From the NCBI GenBank assembly GCA_030148365.1, contig JASBTO010000229.1, forward strand, positions 1 to 12,597: 12,597 nucleotides of DNA, given 5' to 3'. The DNA comes from Kangiellaceae bacterium. GTDB taxonomy: Bacteria; Pseudomonadota; Gammaproteobacteria; Enterobacterales; Kangiellaceae. The position numbers were made by a program, and so were the translations under genes. The notes beneath the pieces were generated by a model. The model did not search any database. It was not told where the DNA came from and was given only the letters and a program-made list of their open reading frames with translations. Below are positions 1 through 6,735 of the stretch, piece after piece (position 1 is the first letter of the stretch; every line of letters begins with the position of its first letter).

Positions 1-548
1 CCAATGCCGGCCAGGATTACGAAGCCGTCAATCCGGTTGCGCTGAAAGGCGCGCTGGCACCCCACATTGCCGCGGCCCGGGAAGACCGGCACTTGTCAGT
101 CGCCGAGCTGGAAGGCTACTGCCCCGGCGACCTGCCGGACACAGACACCCTGATCGTTGAAGGCGCGGGCGGCTGGCTGGTGCCCCTCAATGACGAAGAG
201 ACCCTGGCGGATTTGGTCAGCACCCGGCAATGGCCGGTGATCCTGGTGGTGGGCATGCGCCTTGGCTGTCTGAATCATGCGTTGCTCAGCGTCGAGGCGA
301 TCCGCTCCCGGGGCGCCAAACTGGTCGGCTGGATCGCTAACCAGATCGACCCGGACATGAGTGCCTACCGGGAAAACCTCGACACCCTGAAGCAACGGAT
401 GCCGGCACCCCTGCTGGCGGAGATGCCGTATGACGGCGAACTGGAGTTGACCGAACCGGCCCGGCAACTCGCTTGGCCGCGAGCCCGTTCAAGTCAGGGC
501 TTGCAGCACTCAGTGCAGGAACCAGTGCTCAGCGAAGGAAAGGATTGA
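1..548 (+). CDS. bioD: Dethiobiotin synthetase BioD, 5'-truncated by the window edge
   Basis: BioD closes the ureido ring of dethiobiotin from 7,8-diaminopelargonate, CO2 and ATP, the penultimate step of biotin synthesis in the cytoplasm. The reading frame is open from base 3 to the TGA at 546-548, giving 181 residues. The family usually has about 220-230, so roughly 45 N-terminal residues, including the P-loop, lie outside the window. Visible family hallmarks are VNP..L..ALAPHIAA near the left edge, the VEGAGGWLVPL block (EGAGG at 159-173), the RLGCLNHALLS segment and GWIANQIDP. A TTG at 93 is not the start, because homology continues upstream of it. The gene probably ends a bio operon. Its last 20 bp overlap the end of the opposing anti-sigma gene. 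The C-terminal tail after ARQLAWPRA is not conserved in a way I can recognise. Confidence 0.95.
   Translation, partial: NAGQDYEAVNPVALKGALAPHIAAAREDRHLSVAELEGYCPGDLPDTDTLIVEGAGGWLVPLNDEETLADLVSTRQWPVILVVGMRLGCLNHALLSVEAIRSRGAKLVGWIANQIDPDMSAYRENLDTLKQRMPAPLLAEMPYDGELELTEPARQLAWPRARSSQGLQHSVQEPVLSEGKD
505..529. repeat. Small inverted repeat in the bioD/chrR convergent overlap
   Basis: AGCACT at 505-510 is the exact reverse complement of AGTGCT at 524-529, enclosing 13 nt. A nested GCAC/GTGC pair is also present. It sits where the two convergent genes end and overlap. There is no T-tract on either side, so it is at best a weak bidirectional terminator and may be chance. Confidence 0.25.
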
Positions 549-1164
549 CGAGTCGCAGCAGCCCTTCGGTAAAGATCAGCGACGCGCCGGTGACGGCAAG
601 GCAGATGCAGTCCGTGTCCGGGGTGGCGGTGGGTTGATGTTCCAACGCCGGATCCGTGACGATGAAGCTGCCGGTTTCATATTCGCCGACACAGTCATGG
701 AAGGCGCCTTGCAGGATCTGGGTCACTTCCAGACCCCGGTGCCGGTGCCGCGGTACTGCGGTGCCGGCCTTCAACCGGATAAGCCGGGCTACATGTCGGC
801 CATCAGTGACGGGCACCGGGTAATAGAGCGAGTTGCCGAAGCCACGCCAACGGATCCGGTCGAGGTCATCGGCCACGAACCGGCGCAGGGGGCGAGGCGT
901 GCTGCCACCTTTCGCCGGGCGGTCCGGGGAGGGCTTTTCAGAGGCGGCGTCCAGTCGCGCCATCAGGCTGTACTTGCGTTCGTCGGGCAGCGGCGTGGGC
1001 TCTATCTCGTCAAGCAGTTGTCCGCCCAGGGCTTCAAATCCCGCGCTCTGCTGCCGGCAGTCCTCACAAATCTCCAGATGACAGGCCACGGCCAACCCGA
1101 GCGCATCGGCCAAATTGCCGCTTGCGAATTTTATCAACAGGGTCTGATCGGGATGCTGCATCAT
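529..1164 (-). CDS. chrR: ChrR-type zinc anti-sigma factor with C-terminal cupin domain
   Basis: This 211-residue protein should bind and hold inactive the sigma factor encoded just upstream, releasing it on singlet oxygen or related stress. The N-terminal anti-sigma domain has H4, H29, C33 and C36 (HxxxCxxC), the same spacing as the Zn ligands H6, H31, C35 and C38 of Rhodobacter sphaeroides ChrR. The cupin-like C-terminal domain (about 95-195) carries H140, H142, E146 and H176, matching ChrR H141, H143, E147 and H177 at an offset of one. C186 and C188 correspond to the C-terminal Cys pair of ChrR. The ATG at 1164 overlaps the sigma-factor stop as ATGA, so the two genes are translationally coupled. 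A second ATG follows directly. The 3' end overlaps bioD by 20 bp on the opposite strand. Ligand assignment is by motif alignment, and the stress signal is inferred from the family. Confidence 0.93.
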   Translation of the reverse strand: MMQHPDQTLLIKFASGNLADALGLAVACHLEICEDCRQQSAGFEALGGQLLDEIEPTPLPDERKYSLMARLDAASEKPSPDRPAKGGSTPRPLRRFVADDLDRIRWRGFGNSLYYPVPVTDGRHVARLIRLKAGTAVPRHRHRGLEVTQILQGAFHDCVGEYETGSFIVTDPALEHQPTATPDTDCICLAVTGASLIFTEGLLRLVNPFLR

Positions 1165-1724
1165 TGTTTACTGGCCTGAGTAAGCTTTTTCAAACGGTTA
1201 ATGGCGAGGCGCAGGCTCGACTTCACGGAGCCGAGGGGCATACCCCGCTCTTTTGCCACAACACTGTGCGACTTGCCTTCAAAGTAGACGTTGTAAAGGA
1301 TTTGTCGTTGCTCGTCCGGCAGGTCTTTTATTAGATTACGGGCGAAGCGGGCATTCAGATCACCTTCGTCGCGATTTTTTTCCGCCGGGAATTGTTGCCA
1401 CAGGTCGTCGCTCGATACGGTCCTGAGCTTGTCCTTGCGCAGCCGGTCTATGCGCTTGTTACGCAAGATGGTGAAAGCCCAGGTGTAGACGCCGGCCTTG
1501 TCAGGATTGAAGGCGGCGGCATTGCGCCAGATCGCAAGCAAGGTTTCCTGTACCAACTCCTCCGCATCGGACTTTGCGAGGCCCAGACGCCGGGCATAGC
1601 CATTCAGGTTGCCGGAAATCTCATCGTACAGCATGGCAAAAGCTTCGCGATCGCGGTCATTGGCGATACGCCGAATCATGTCTGCCAGAGAAACTTCTGG
1701 ATCTGAAGAGGGCGACTGGGTCAT
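1161..1724 (-). CDS. rpoE: ECF sigma factor, ECF11 (RpoE/ChrR) type
   Basis: This is a 187-residue extracytoplasmic-function sigma factor that directs RNA polymerase to stress promoters. Region 2 spans about residues 25-98, with the LVQETLLAIWRNAAAF and YTWAFTILRNKRIDRLRK blocks for core binding and -10 recognition. Region 4 (about 130-182) holds LPDEQRQILYNVYFEG and a helix-turn-helix around 152-172 ending GSVKSSLRLAINRL for -35 recognition. There is no region 1.1 or 3, as expected for ECFs. The ATG at 1724 has a modest AGTCAGG ribosome site three bases upstream, and a later ATG at codon 16 would cut into region 2. The partner ChrR gene follows with a 4-bp overlap, which supports the ECF11 assignment. 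The gene is divergent from the photolyase operon. The name rpoE follows Rhodobacter sphaeroides; this is not the RseA-controlled sigmaE of E. coli. Confidence 0.93.
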   Translation of the reverse strand: MTQSPSSDPEVSLADMIRRIANDRDREAFAMLYDEISGNLNGYARRLGLAKSDAEELVQETLLAIWRNAAAFNPDKAGVYTWAFTILRNKRIDRLRKDKLRTVSSDDLWQQFPAEKNRDEGDLNARFARNLIKDLPDEQRQILYNVYFEGKSHSVVAKERGMPLGSVKSSLRLAINRLKKLTQASKQ

Positions 1725-1862
1725 TACCTGACTGAAAGGCTGAGGAAAAAATTGCGTCCGGAAAAATCCAAAACCCAGATTATCACGTAACCAATGCTAC
1801 TGACACCGGAATTGCCGCGCCAAAGACAGTCGTCGGCAAGCCAAGTAACCCGCGGGGAAGCG
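1725..1862. promoter_or_regulatory. Divergent promoter region between sigma/chrR and the photolyase operon
   Basis: This is the only spacer between the two divergent transcription units, so promoters for both must lie in its 138 bp or just inside the flanking genes. It is more AT-rich at 1741-1790 than the surrounding genes, with A-runs at 1745-1750 and 1762-1766. On the minus strand a GATAAT hexamer (1779-1784) could be a -10 element, but it has no good -35 at 17 bp. On the plus strand TGACAC (1801-1806) and AAAGAC (1822-1827) loosely resemble the Rhodobacter sigmaE TGATCC/TAAGA pattern, but the 15-nt spacing is short. No operator or firm promoter can be called. Confidence 0.5.
1854..1860 (+). 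promoter_or_regulatory. Ribosome binding site fixing the photolyase start
   Basis: GGGGAAG lies immediately before the ATG at 1863. An in-frame upstream ATG at 1794 lacks such a site and would add 23 residues with no photolyase homology, so 1863 is preferred. Confidence 0.6.
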
Positions 1863-3302
1863 ATGAGTGAACGTGTAAATCTGGTCTGGTTTCGTAGTGA
1901 TCTCCGGACCGCCGACAATCCTGCCCTGCTGGCTGCGAGCCGGGAGGCGGGAGCGACGGTTGCGGTATTTCTGGTGGCAGAAAAACAGTGGCAGTCGCAT
2001 TTCTGGTCAGCCGCCAAAAGGAACTTGCAGGCCCGGCAACTCCGGGACCTGGCAGCGCGCCTGGACAAGTTGGGGATTCCGCTACTGATCCGTGAGGCGC
2101 CCCGGTTCCGGGCCAGCCCCAGGGTACTGCTCGGATTGACCGGCAAGATGCCGGTCGTGTCCCTCTGGTTCAACCGGGAATACGGGCTGGATGAACGGCA
2201 GCGGGACCGGGCGGTTGAACACCAATTTGCCGACGCCGGTATCGCGGTCCATACCCGGGATGATCAATGCATATTACGTCCCGGCACGGTGCGCACCCAG
2301 AGCGACGAAATGTACAAGGTGTTCACGCCCTTCAAGCGCAAGTGGATGGAGCAACTGGAAACTTCGGGTTGGCAGCCGCTGCCGAGCCCGGAGCCGCAGG
2401 CACGTCCCGAACTCGATGCGGATACGGAACTGCCGGAAGTTGAAACCGACACCTCGGCACCCGGTCAGGACTGGGCCGCCGGGGAAGACGCGGCACAGCA
2501 GCGTCTGCAGGACTTTGCCAACGAGCGGCTGCAGCGCTATCACCAGTGGCGGGACCGCCCGGACGTAGCGGGCACCAGCGGACTTTCTCCCTATCTGGCC
2601 CTCGGAATATTGTCTGCCCGCCAATGCCTGGCGGCGGTCCTGGATGATGAGCAGGGCGCGCCGGTTGCGGCCGGCGAGGGAGCCATGACCTGGCGCAATG
2701 AACTGATCTGGAGAGAGTTTTACCGCCACCTGCTCTGGCACCACCCCGAACTCTGCAAGGGCGAGGCCTTCAAACCGGACCTCGACTCGGTAACCTGGCG
2801 TGACGATGATCAGGCTTTTGCCGCCTGGTGCGAGGGTCGGACCGGCTTCCCGCTGGTCGATGCCGCGATGCGACAACTGGTATCAACGGGCTGGATGCAC
2901 AACCGGCTGCGCATGGTCACGGCGGTATTTCTGACCAAGCATCTGATGATTGACTGGCGGCGCGGCGAACAGTTTTTCATGGAACACCTGATCGACGGCG
3001 ATTTTGCTTCCAACAATGGCGGCTGGCAATGGAGCGCTTCCACCGGCGCCGATGCCGCGCCTTACTTCCGTATTTTCAATCCGATCCTGCAATCCCGGAA
3101 ATTTGATCCCGACGGCGTTTTCATTCGGCGCCATGTCCCGGAACTGGAAAGTCTTGAACGGCCGACAATCCATATGCCCGACCCGGATACGGCCGCCCGC
3201 CTGAACTATCCCGAACCCATGGTTGACGCCAAAGTGGCCGCGCGGAAGGCCAAAACCGCCTTCGCAGAAGCCCGGGGCCGCTATGCAGAGGCAAGCGCAT
3301 GA
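1863..3302 (+). CDS. phrB: Deoxyribodipyrimidine photolyase, class I CPD type
   Basis: This enzyme splits UV-induced cyclobutane pyrimidine dimers using blue/near-UV light, with FADH- as catalyst and an antenna cofactor. The protein has 479 residues (E. coli PhrB has 472). It opens with MSERVNLVWFRSDLRTADNPAL, the alpha/beta antenna-domain start, and carries EMYKVFTPFK and the helical FAD domain with NELIWREFYRHL and STGWMHNRLRM. The tryptophan electron-transfer triad is W312, W365 and W388, with exactly the 53- and 23-residue spacing of E. coli W306, W359 and W382. The SNNGGWQW motif keeps the Asn typical of photolyases rather than cryptochromes. It is the first gene of the operon divergent from sigma/chrR, and photolyase genes belong to known ChrR-type regulons. 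Its stop overlaps the desaturase start by 4 bp. Antenna type (folate or other) was not determined. Confidence 0.95.
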   Translation: MSERVNLVWFRSDLRTADNPALLAASREAGATVAVFLVAEKQWQSHFWSAAKRNLQARQLRDLAARLDKLGIPLLIREAPRFRASPRVLLGLTGKMPVVSLWFNREYGLDERQRDRAVEHQFADAGIAVHTRDDQCILRPGTVRTQSDEMYKVFTPFKRKWMEQLETSGWQPLPSPEPQARPELDADTELPEVETDTSAPGQDWAAGEDAAQQRLQDFANERLQRYHQWRDRPDVAGTSGLSPYLALGILSARQCLAAVLDDEQGAPVAAGEGAMTWRNELIWREFYRHLLWHHPELCKGEAFKPDLDSVTWRDDDQAFAAWCEGRTGFPLVDAAMRQLVSTGWMHNRLRMVTAVFLTKHLMIDWRRGEQFFMEHLIDGDFASNNGGWQWSASTGADAAPYFRIFNPILQSRKFDPDGVFIRRHVPELESLERPTIHMPDPDTAARLNYPEPMVDAKVAARKAKTAFAEARGRYAEASA

Positions 3303-4252
3303 GCCGCGCGGTCTGGCTGAATCTGGTGCGCTGGTTCGACAGTGACGCGGGCAATCAGGACAGCAGCGGCACCGGCTTTAACTGGCTCCGCTTGCTGCCG
3401 TTTCTGGTGCTCCACGGCGGCTGTTTACTGGTCTTTGTGTCCGGCGTCAGCGCAGTTGCCATCGGCGTTTGCATCGTCCTGTTTTTGGTGCGCATGTTTG
3501 CCATTACCGCTTTTTATCACCGCTACTTTGCCCACAAAAGTTTTCGTACCGGACGCCTGACCCAGTTTTTGTTCGCGGTCATCGGCAATACTTCCATGCA
3601 GCGGGGCGCGCTCTGGTGGGCGGCCCATCACCGTACCCACCACCAACACGCCGATCAGGAGCTGGACCTGCACTCGCCGGTACGCCGGGGCTTCTGGTGG
3701 AGCCACGTCGGCTGGTTTTCCTGTGACGCGGGTTTCAAGACGGACTACTCGCGGATCGGCGACTGGACCCGGTTTCCCGAGCTGGTCTGGCTGAACCGCT
3801 TTGACAGCCTGGTGCCGATCCTTTTCGGGGTGGCGCTGTTCCTGACCGGCGCCTGGCTGGAAGCGCGCTATCCGCAGCTTGGCACCAATGGTCTGCAACT
3901 GCTGGTCTGGGGCTTTTTTATCTCCACCGTGTGCTTGTTTCACGCCACGGTGACCATCAACTCCCTCGGACACATGTGGGGCAAACGCCGCTTTGATACG
4001 CCCGACAGCAGCCGTAACAATCCGTGGCTGGCCCTGCTGACCCTCGGCGAAGGCTGGCACAACAACCATCATCGCTGGCCCGCATCGGCCCGGCAGGGCT
4101 TTTACTGGTGGGAGATCGACATCTCCTGGTATCTGCTCAAGCTGCTGAGCTGGACGGGCCTGATCTGGGATCTGCGTCCGGTGCCGGCCCGGGTTCTGGC
4201 AGAAGGGCGAAAACCGAAACCGGCGCATCTTGAGGAGCAAGGCAATGCATGA
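3299..4252 (+). CDS. Membrane fatty-acid desaturase (Delta9 / acyl-lipid type)
   Basis: This 317-residue integral membrane di-iron desaturase inserts a cis double bond into an acyl chain. It has the three histidine boxes of the family: H74-RYFA-H79, H111-RT-H114-H115, and H254-NN-H257-H258. It also has the extra conserved NxxxH (H225 in NSLGHMWG). Hydrophobic spans lie at about 31-50, 52-72, 171-186 and 199-215, which fits a four-helix membrane enzyme with cytoplasmic His boxes. Spacing and the EGWHNNHH motif are those of Delta9 acyl-CoA or acyl-lipid desaturases. Position and substrate form are inferred. The start overlaps the photolyase stop as ATGA. In this operon it may create the double bond used by the CFA-family enzyme encoded downstream. 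Confidence 0.88.
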   Translation: MSRAVWLNLVRWFDSDAGNQDSSGTGFNWLRLLPFLVLHGGCLLVFVSGVSAVAIGVCIVLFLVRMFAITAFYHRYFAHKSFRTGRLTQFLFAVIGNTSMQRGALWWAAHHRTHHQHADQELDLHSPVRRGFWWSHVGWFSCDAGFKTDYSRIGDWTRFPELVWLNRFDSLVPILFGVALFLTGAWLEARYPQLGTNGLQLLVWGFFISTVCLFHATVTINSLGHMWGKRRFDTPDSSRNNPWLALLTLGEGWHNNHHRWPASARQGFYWWEIDISWYLLKLLSWTGLIWDLRPVPARVLAEGRKPKPAHLEEQGNA

Positions 4253-4673
4253 CCAAATCCTGGAGCGGTTCCGGGCGTGTTTCCAGAGTTTTGAAACCGG
4301 CGACGTGGATCCTGCGGCGCTGGCACAAGTTTACGCGCCCGGCGTCCTGTTTGAAGATCCGTTCCGGCGCATCGAAGGGCGGGATGCGCTGGGCAATTAT
4401 TTGCAGAAGCTTTATGCGAACGTCGAGTATTGTCGGTTCGATTTTATGCGCCACTGGCAGGACCGTGATTCAGCGGTGCTCGCCTGGAACATGTCCCTGC
4501 GCCATCCGCGTCTCAACAGGGGACGTGAGTTCCGGGTGGACGGCGCCAGTGAATTGCACTTCCGGGACAAGATCAGCCACCACCGGGATTATTTCGACAG
4601 CAACGCGCTGCTTTTCGAGCAGTTGCCGGTGCTGGGATCCTTCATGAAATTTCTGAAAAGGCGAGCAGGATGA
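4245..4673 (+). CDS. NTF2/SnoaL-like small protein
   Basis: This 142-residue soluble protein has the cone-shaped NTF2/SnoaL fold signature: an N-terminal helix, the VYAPGVLFEDPFRRIEGRDAL motif (about 30-49), NYLQKLY, and a C-terminal strand region with SELHFRD and HRDYFD. The catalytic role is unknown. Family members act as small enzymes (isomerases, hydratases) or binding proteins. The ATG at 4245 has a GAGGAG ribosome site at 4232-4237. It overlaps the desaturase end by 8 bp and its own TGA overlaps the next start, so it is locked into the operon. A TTG at 4230 in the same frame is a less likely start because it lies upstream of the ribosome site. I cannot name a substrate. Confidence 0.82.
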   Translation: MHDQILERFRACFQSFETGDVDPAALAQVYAPGVLFEDPFRRIEGRDALGNYLQKLYANVEYCRFDFMRHWQDRDSAVLAWNMSLRHPRLNRGREFRVDGASELHFRDKISHHRDYFDSNALLFEQLPVLGSFMKFLKRRAG

Positions 4674-5458
4674 CAAAGCACAAGACAAGCACGGTATGGC
4701 TGGTCGGTGCCTCTTCCGGCATTGGCCGGGAACTGGCCCTGCAGCTGGCCGAGGCCGGGTGCCGGGTGGTACTGTCGGCACGCAACGTCGATTCGTTGCA
4801 GGAGTTACGCCAGTTGTATCCCGAGCGGTTCGAAGTGCTGCCTCTGGATGTGACCGATCCCGATTCGGTGGAGGCGGCGAGCCAGTGGCTGGAATCAACC
4901 CTGGATTCACCCCTCGATACGCTGGCCCTGGTCGCCGGTAACTGTGAATACGTGGACGTGAACCACCTGGACGTGGATCTGTTCCGGCGCATGCTGGAAG
5001 TGAATTTTCTCGGGCACGTCAACGTCACCCGCGTGGCTTTACCGCTGCTGCGACGAAGTCCGTCGCCCTATCTTGTCTATGTGTCCAGCAGTGCAATCTT
5101 CGCCGGCTTGCCCCGGGCGTCGGCCTATGGCGCCTCGAAAGCCGCCCTCAGTTATTTTGCCGCTTCCCTGCGGGCCGATCTGGTCCATGAAGGTTTTGAT
5201 ATTTCCGTCGTGTCGCCGGGCTTTGTCGAGACCCCGCTCACCGATCGCAATGATTTCGACATGCCCTTTCTGATCAGTGCCGAAGAAGCGGCCTACCGGA
5301 TCTTCGAGGGCATGAAGCGTCGCCAACAGGACATCCGGTTTCCGCGCCGGTTTGTCTGGCTGCTGAAAGTGATCGCGGCGTTGCCCGCGTCCTGGCGACT
5401 GAAACTGTTGGGCCGTCTGTCACGACATCAGCCGTCACCGGCAGGAGAGCGCGCATGA
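4670..5458 (+). CDS. Short-chain dehydrogenase/reductase (SDR)
   Basis: This is a 262-residue NAD(P)-dependent oxidoreductase of the classical SDR type. The Rossmann glycine motif is GASSGIG at 13-19. LDV with D60 follows, then N112 in VNFLG, VSSSA around 138-142 (catalytic Ser) and the YxxxK pair Y153/K157 in SAYGASKAA. PGFVETPLT (183-191) is the usual loop after the active site. The common NNAG motif is replaced by LVAGN (87-91). The C-terminal 40 residues are basic and hydrophobic (RRFVWLLKVIAALPASW), suggesting membrane association. The substrate is unknown; the context suggests a lipid intermediate. ATGA overlaps join it to both neighbours. Confidence 0.88.
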   Translation: MTKHKTSTVWLVGASSGIGRELALQLAEAGCRVVLSARNVDSLQELRQLYPERFEVLPLDVTDPDSVEAASQWLESTLDSPLDTLALVAGNCEYVDVNHLDVDLFRRMLEVNFLGHVNVTRVALPLLRRSPSPYLVYVSSSAIFAGLPRASAYGASKAALSYFAASLRADLVHEGFDISVVSPGFVETPLTDRNDFDMPFLISAEEAAYRIFEGMKRRQQDIRFPRRFVWLLKVIAALPASWRLKLLGRLSRHQPSPAGERA

Positions 5459-6735
5459 GCGGTCCGGGCGAGAAGCGGATAGCCATCGTCGGCTCCGGGA
5501 TTGCCGGACTGACCGCTGCCTGGTATCTGTCCCGCGACCACCAGGTCACGGTGTTTGAAGCCAACGACTATGCCGGCGGCCATACCCATACCTGCAATGT
5601 CGAGCTGGAAGGCCGCCGGTTTCCCGTCAACACCGGCTTTATCGTGTTCAATGACTGGACTTATCCCGGCTTTATTCGCCTGCTGGAGGAACTGGAGGTC
5701 GCCTCCGAGCCATCCAGCATGAGTTTCAGCGTACGCTGCGAGCACACCGGCTTCGAGTACATGGGCTCGACCCTGAACAGCCTGTTTGCCCAGCGCAGCA
5801 ACCTGCTAAGGCCGGGCTTTTACCGGCTGATTGGCGAGATCCTGCGTTTCAACCGCGAGGCGACCCGGGACCTCGGGCAAGGCCGGGTGTCCGATACGGT
5901 CACCATCGGCGAGTACCTGAGCCAGAACCGGTATTCGAGGCGTTTTCAGCGCTATTACATCCTGCCCATGGCGTCCGCCATCTGGTCGGCGAGTGAGGCT
6001 GAATCGGCGAATTTTCCACTGGCGTTTTTTCTGCGCTTTTTCGCCAACCACGGCATGTTGAGCGTGGATGACCGCCCGCAGTGGCGAGTTATTTCCGGCG
6101 GCTCGGCTCGCTATGTCGACAAGATCGCCGGCCATCTCGGGGGCCGGTTGCAGCTCGACACACCGGTCCGCGAGGTGCGCCGTTACGACAACCAGGTGGG
6201 GGTTGTCACAGCACAAGCTGGTGAGCAGAAATTTGATGAAGTCATCCTCGCCTGCCACAGCGATCAGGCTTTGCGCATGCTGGCGCGGCCGAGCGCGGCG
6301 GAGCGCGGCATACTCGGCGCGATAGGCTACCGCGACAATCAGGTCACACTGCATACCGACGTCCGGCACCTGCCCCGTCGCAAGCGCGCCTGGGCGAGCT
6401 GGAACTATGCGGTGTCCGATGATCCGAATGCAGCGCCGGTGCTGACCTACAACATGAACATCCTGCAAAATCTGCGGGCGCCGAAAACCTTCTGCGTGAC
6501 CCTCAATCACGACGAGGGCATCGACGAGCGCCAGGTACTGGCGCGTTACCGGTACAGCCATCCGGTCTACAGCCGGGAAGCCGCCGCCGCCCAACAGCGG
6601 TTCGCGGAAATCTCCGGGGTTGGCGGTGTGCATTATTGCGGCGCCTACTGGTTTAACGGCTTCCATGAGGACGGCGTCCGCAGTGCCCTGCGCGTGGTCC
6701 GGGCGATCGGGAGCAGCGCATGTCTCGCGGCGTAA
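5455..6735 (+). CDS. FAD-dependent amine-oxidase-like protein (COG2907)
   Basis: This 426-residue flavoprotein has an N-terminal FAD-binding Rossmann fold: GSGIAG at 13-18, E35 at the end of strand 2 for ribose contact, and AGGHTHT at 40-46. Further family marks are VNTGFIVFN (58-66), PMASAIWSAS in the middle and the C-terminal FAD motif YCGAYWFNGFHEDGVRSAL, which has the glycine/aspartate layout of amine oxidase and phytoene-desaturase relatives. Members sit beside DUF1365 and CFA-synthase genes in many proteobacteria and are often labelled cyclopropane/cyclopropene fatty acid proteins. A related flavoprotein is, as far as I recall, part of furan fatty acid synthesis in Rhodobacter sphaeroides. 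Dehydrogenation of a methylated acyl chain is therefore a reasonable guess, not shown here. The start overlaps the SDR stop by 4 bp and the end overlaps DUF1365 by 16 bp. Confidence 0.85.
   Translation: MSGPGEKRIAIVGSGIAGLTAAWYLSRDHQVTVFEANDYAGGHTHTCNVELEGRRFPVNTGFIVFNDWTYPGFIRLLEELEVASEPSSMSFSVRCEHTGFEYMGSTLNSLFAQRSNLLRPGFYRLIGEILRFNREATRDLGQGRVSDTVTIGEYLSQNRYSRRFQRYYILPMASAIWSASEAESANFPLAFFLRFFANHGMLSVDDRPQWRVISGGSARYVDKIAGHLGGRLQLDTPVREVRRYDNQVGVVTAQAGEQKFDEVILACHSDQALRMLARPSAAERGILGAIGYRDNQVTLHTDVRHLPRRKRAWASWNYAVSDDPNAAPVLTYNMNILQNLRAPKTFCVTLNHDEGIDERQVLARYRYSHPVYSREAAAAQQRFAEISGVGGVHYCGAYWFNGFHEDGVRSALRVVRAIGSSACLAA

Noticed and set aside
1794..1862. 23-residue N-terminal extension of the photolyase from an upstream ATG
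   Set aside because: The extension has no resemblance to photolyases, while the ATG at 1863 is preceded by GGGGAAG and begins exactly where the family's N-terminal strand starts.
3299..4252. Beta-carotene hydroxylase/ketolase instead of fatty-acid desaturase
   Set aside because: The His-box spacing (HxxxxH, HxxHH, HxxHH with EGWHNNHH) and the NSLGHMWG segment are those of Delta9 fatty acyl desaturases.
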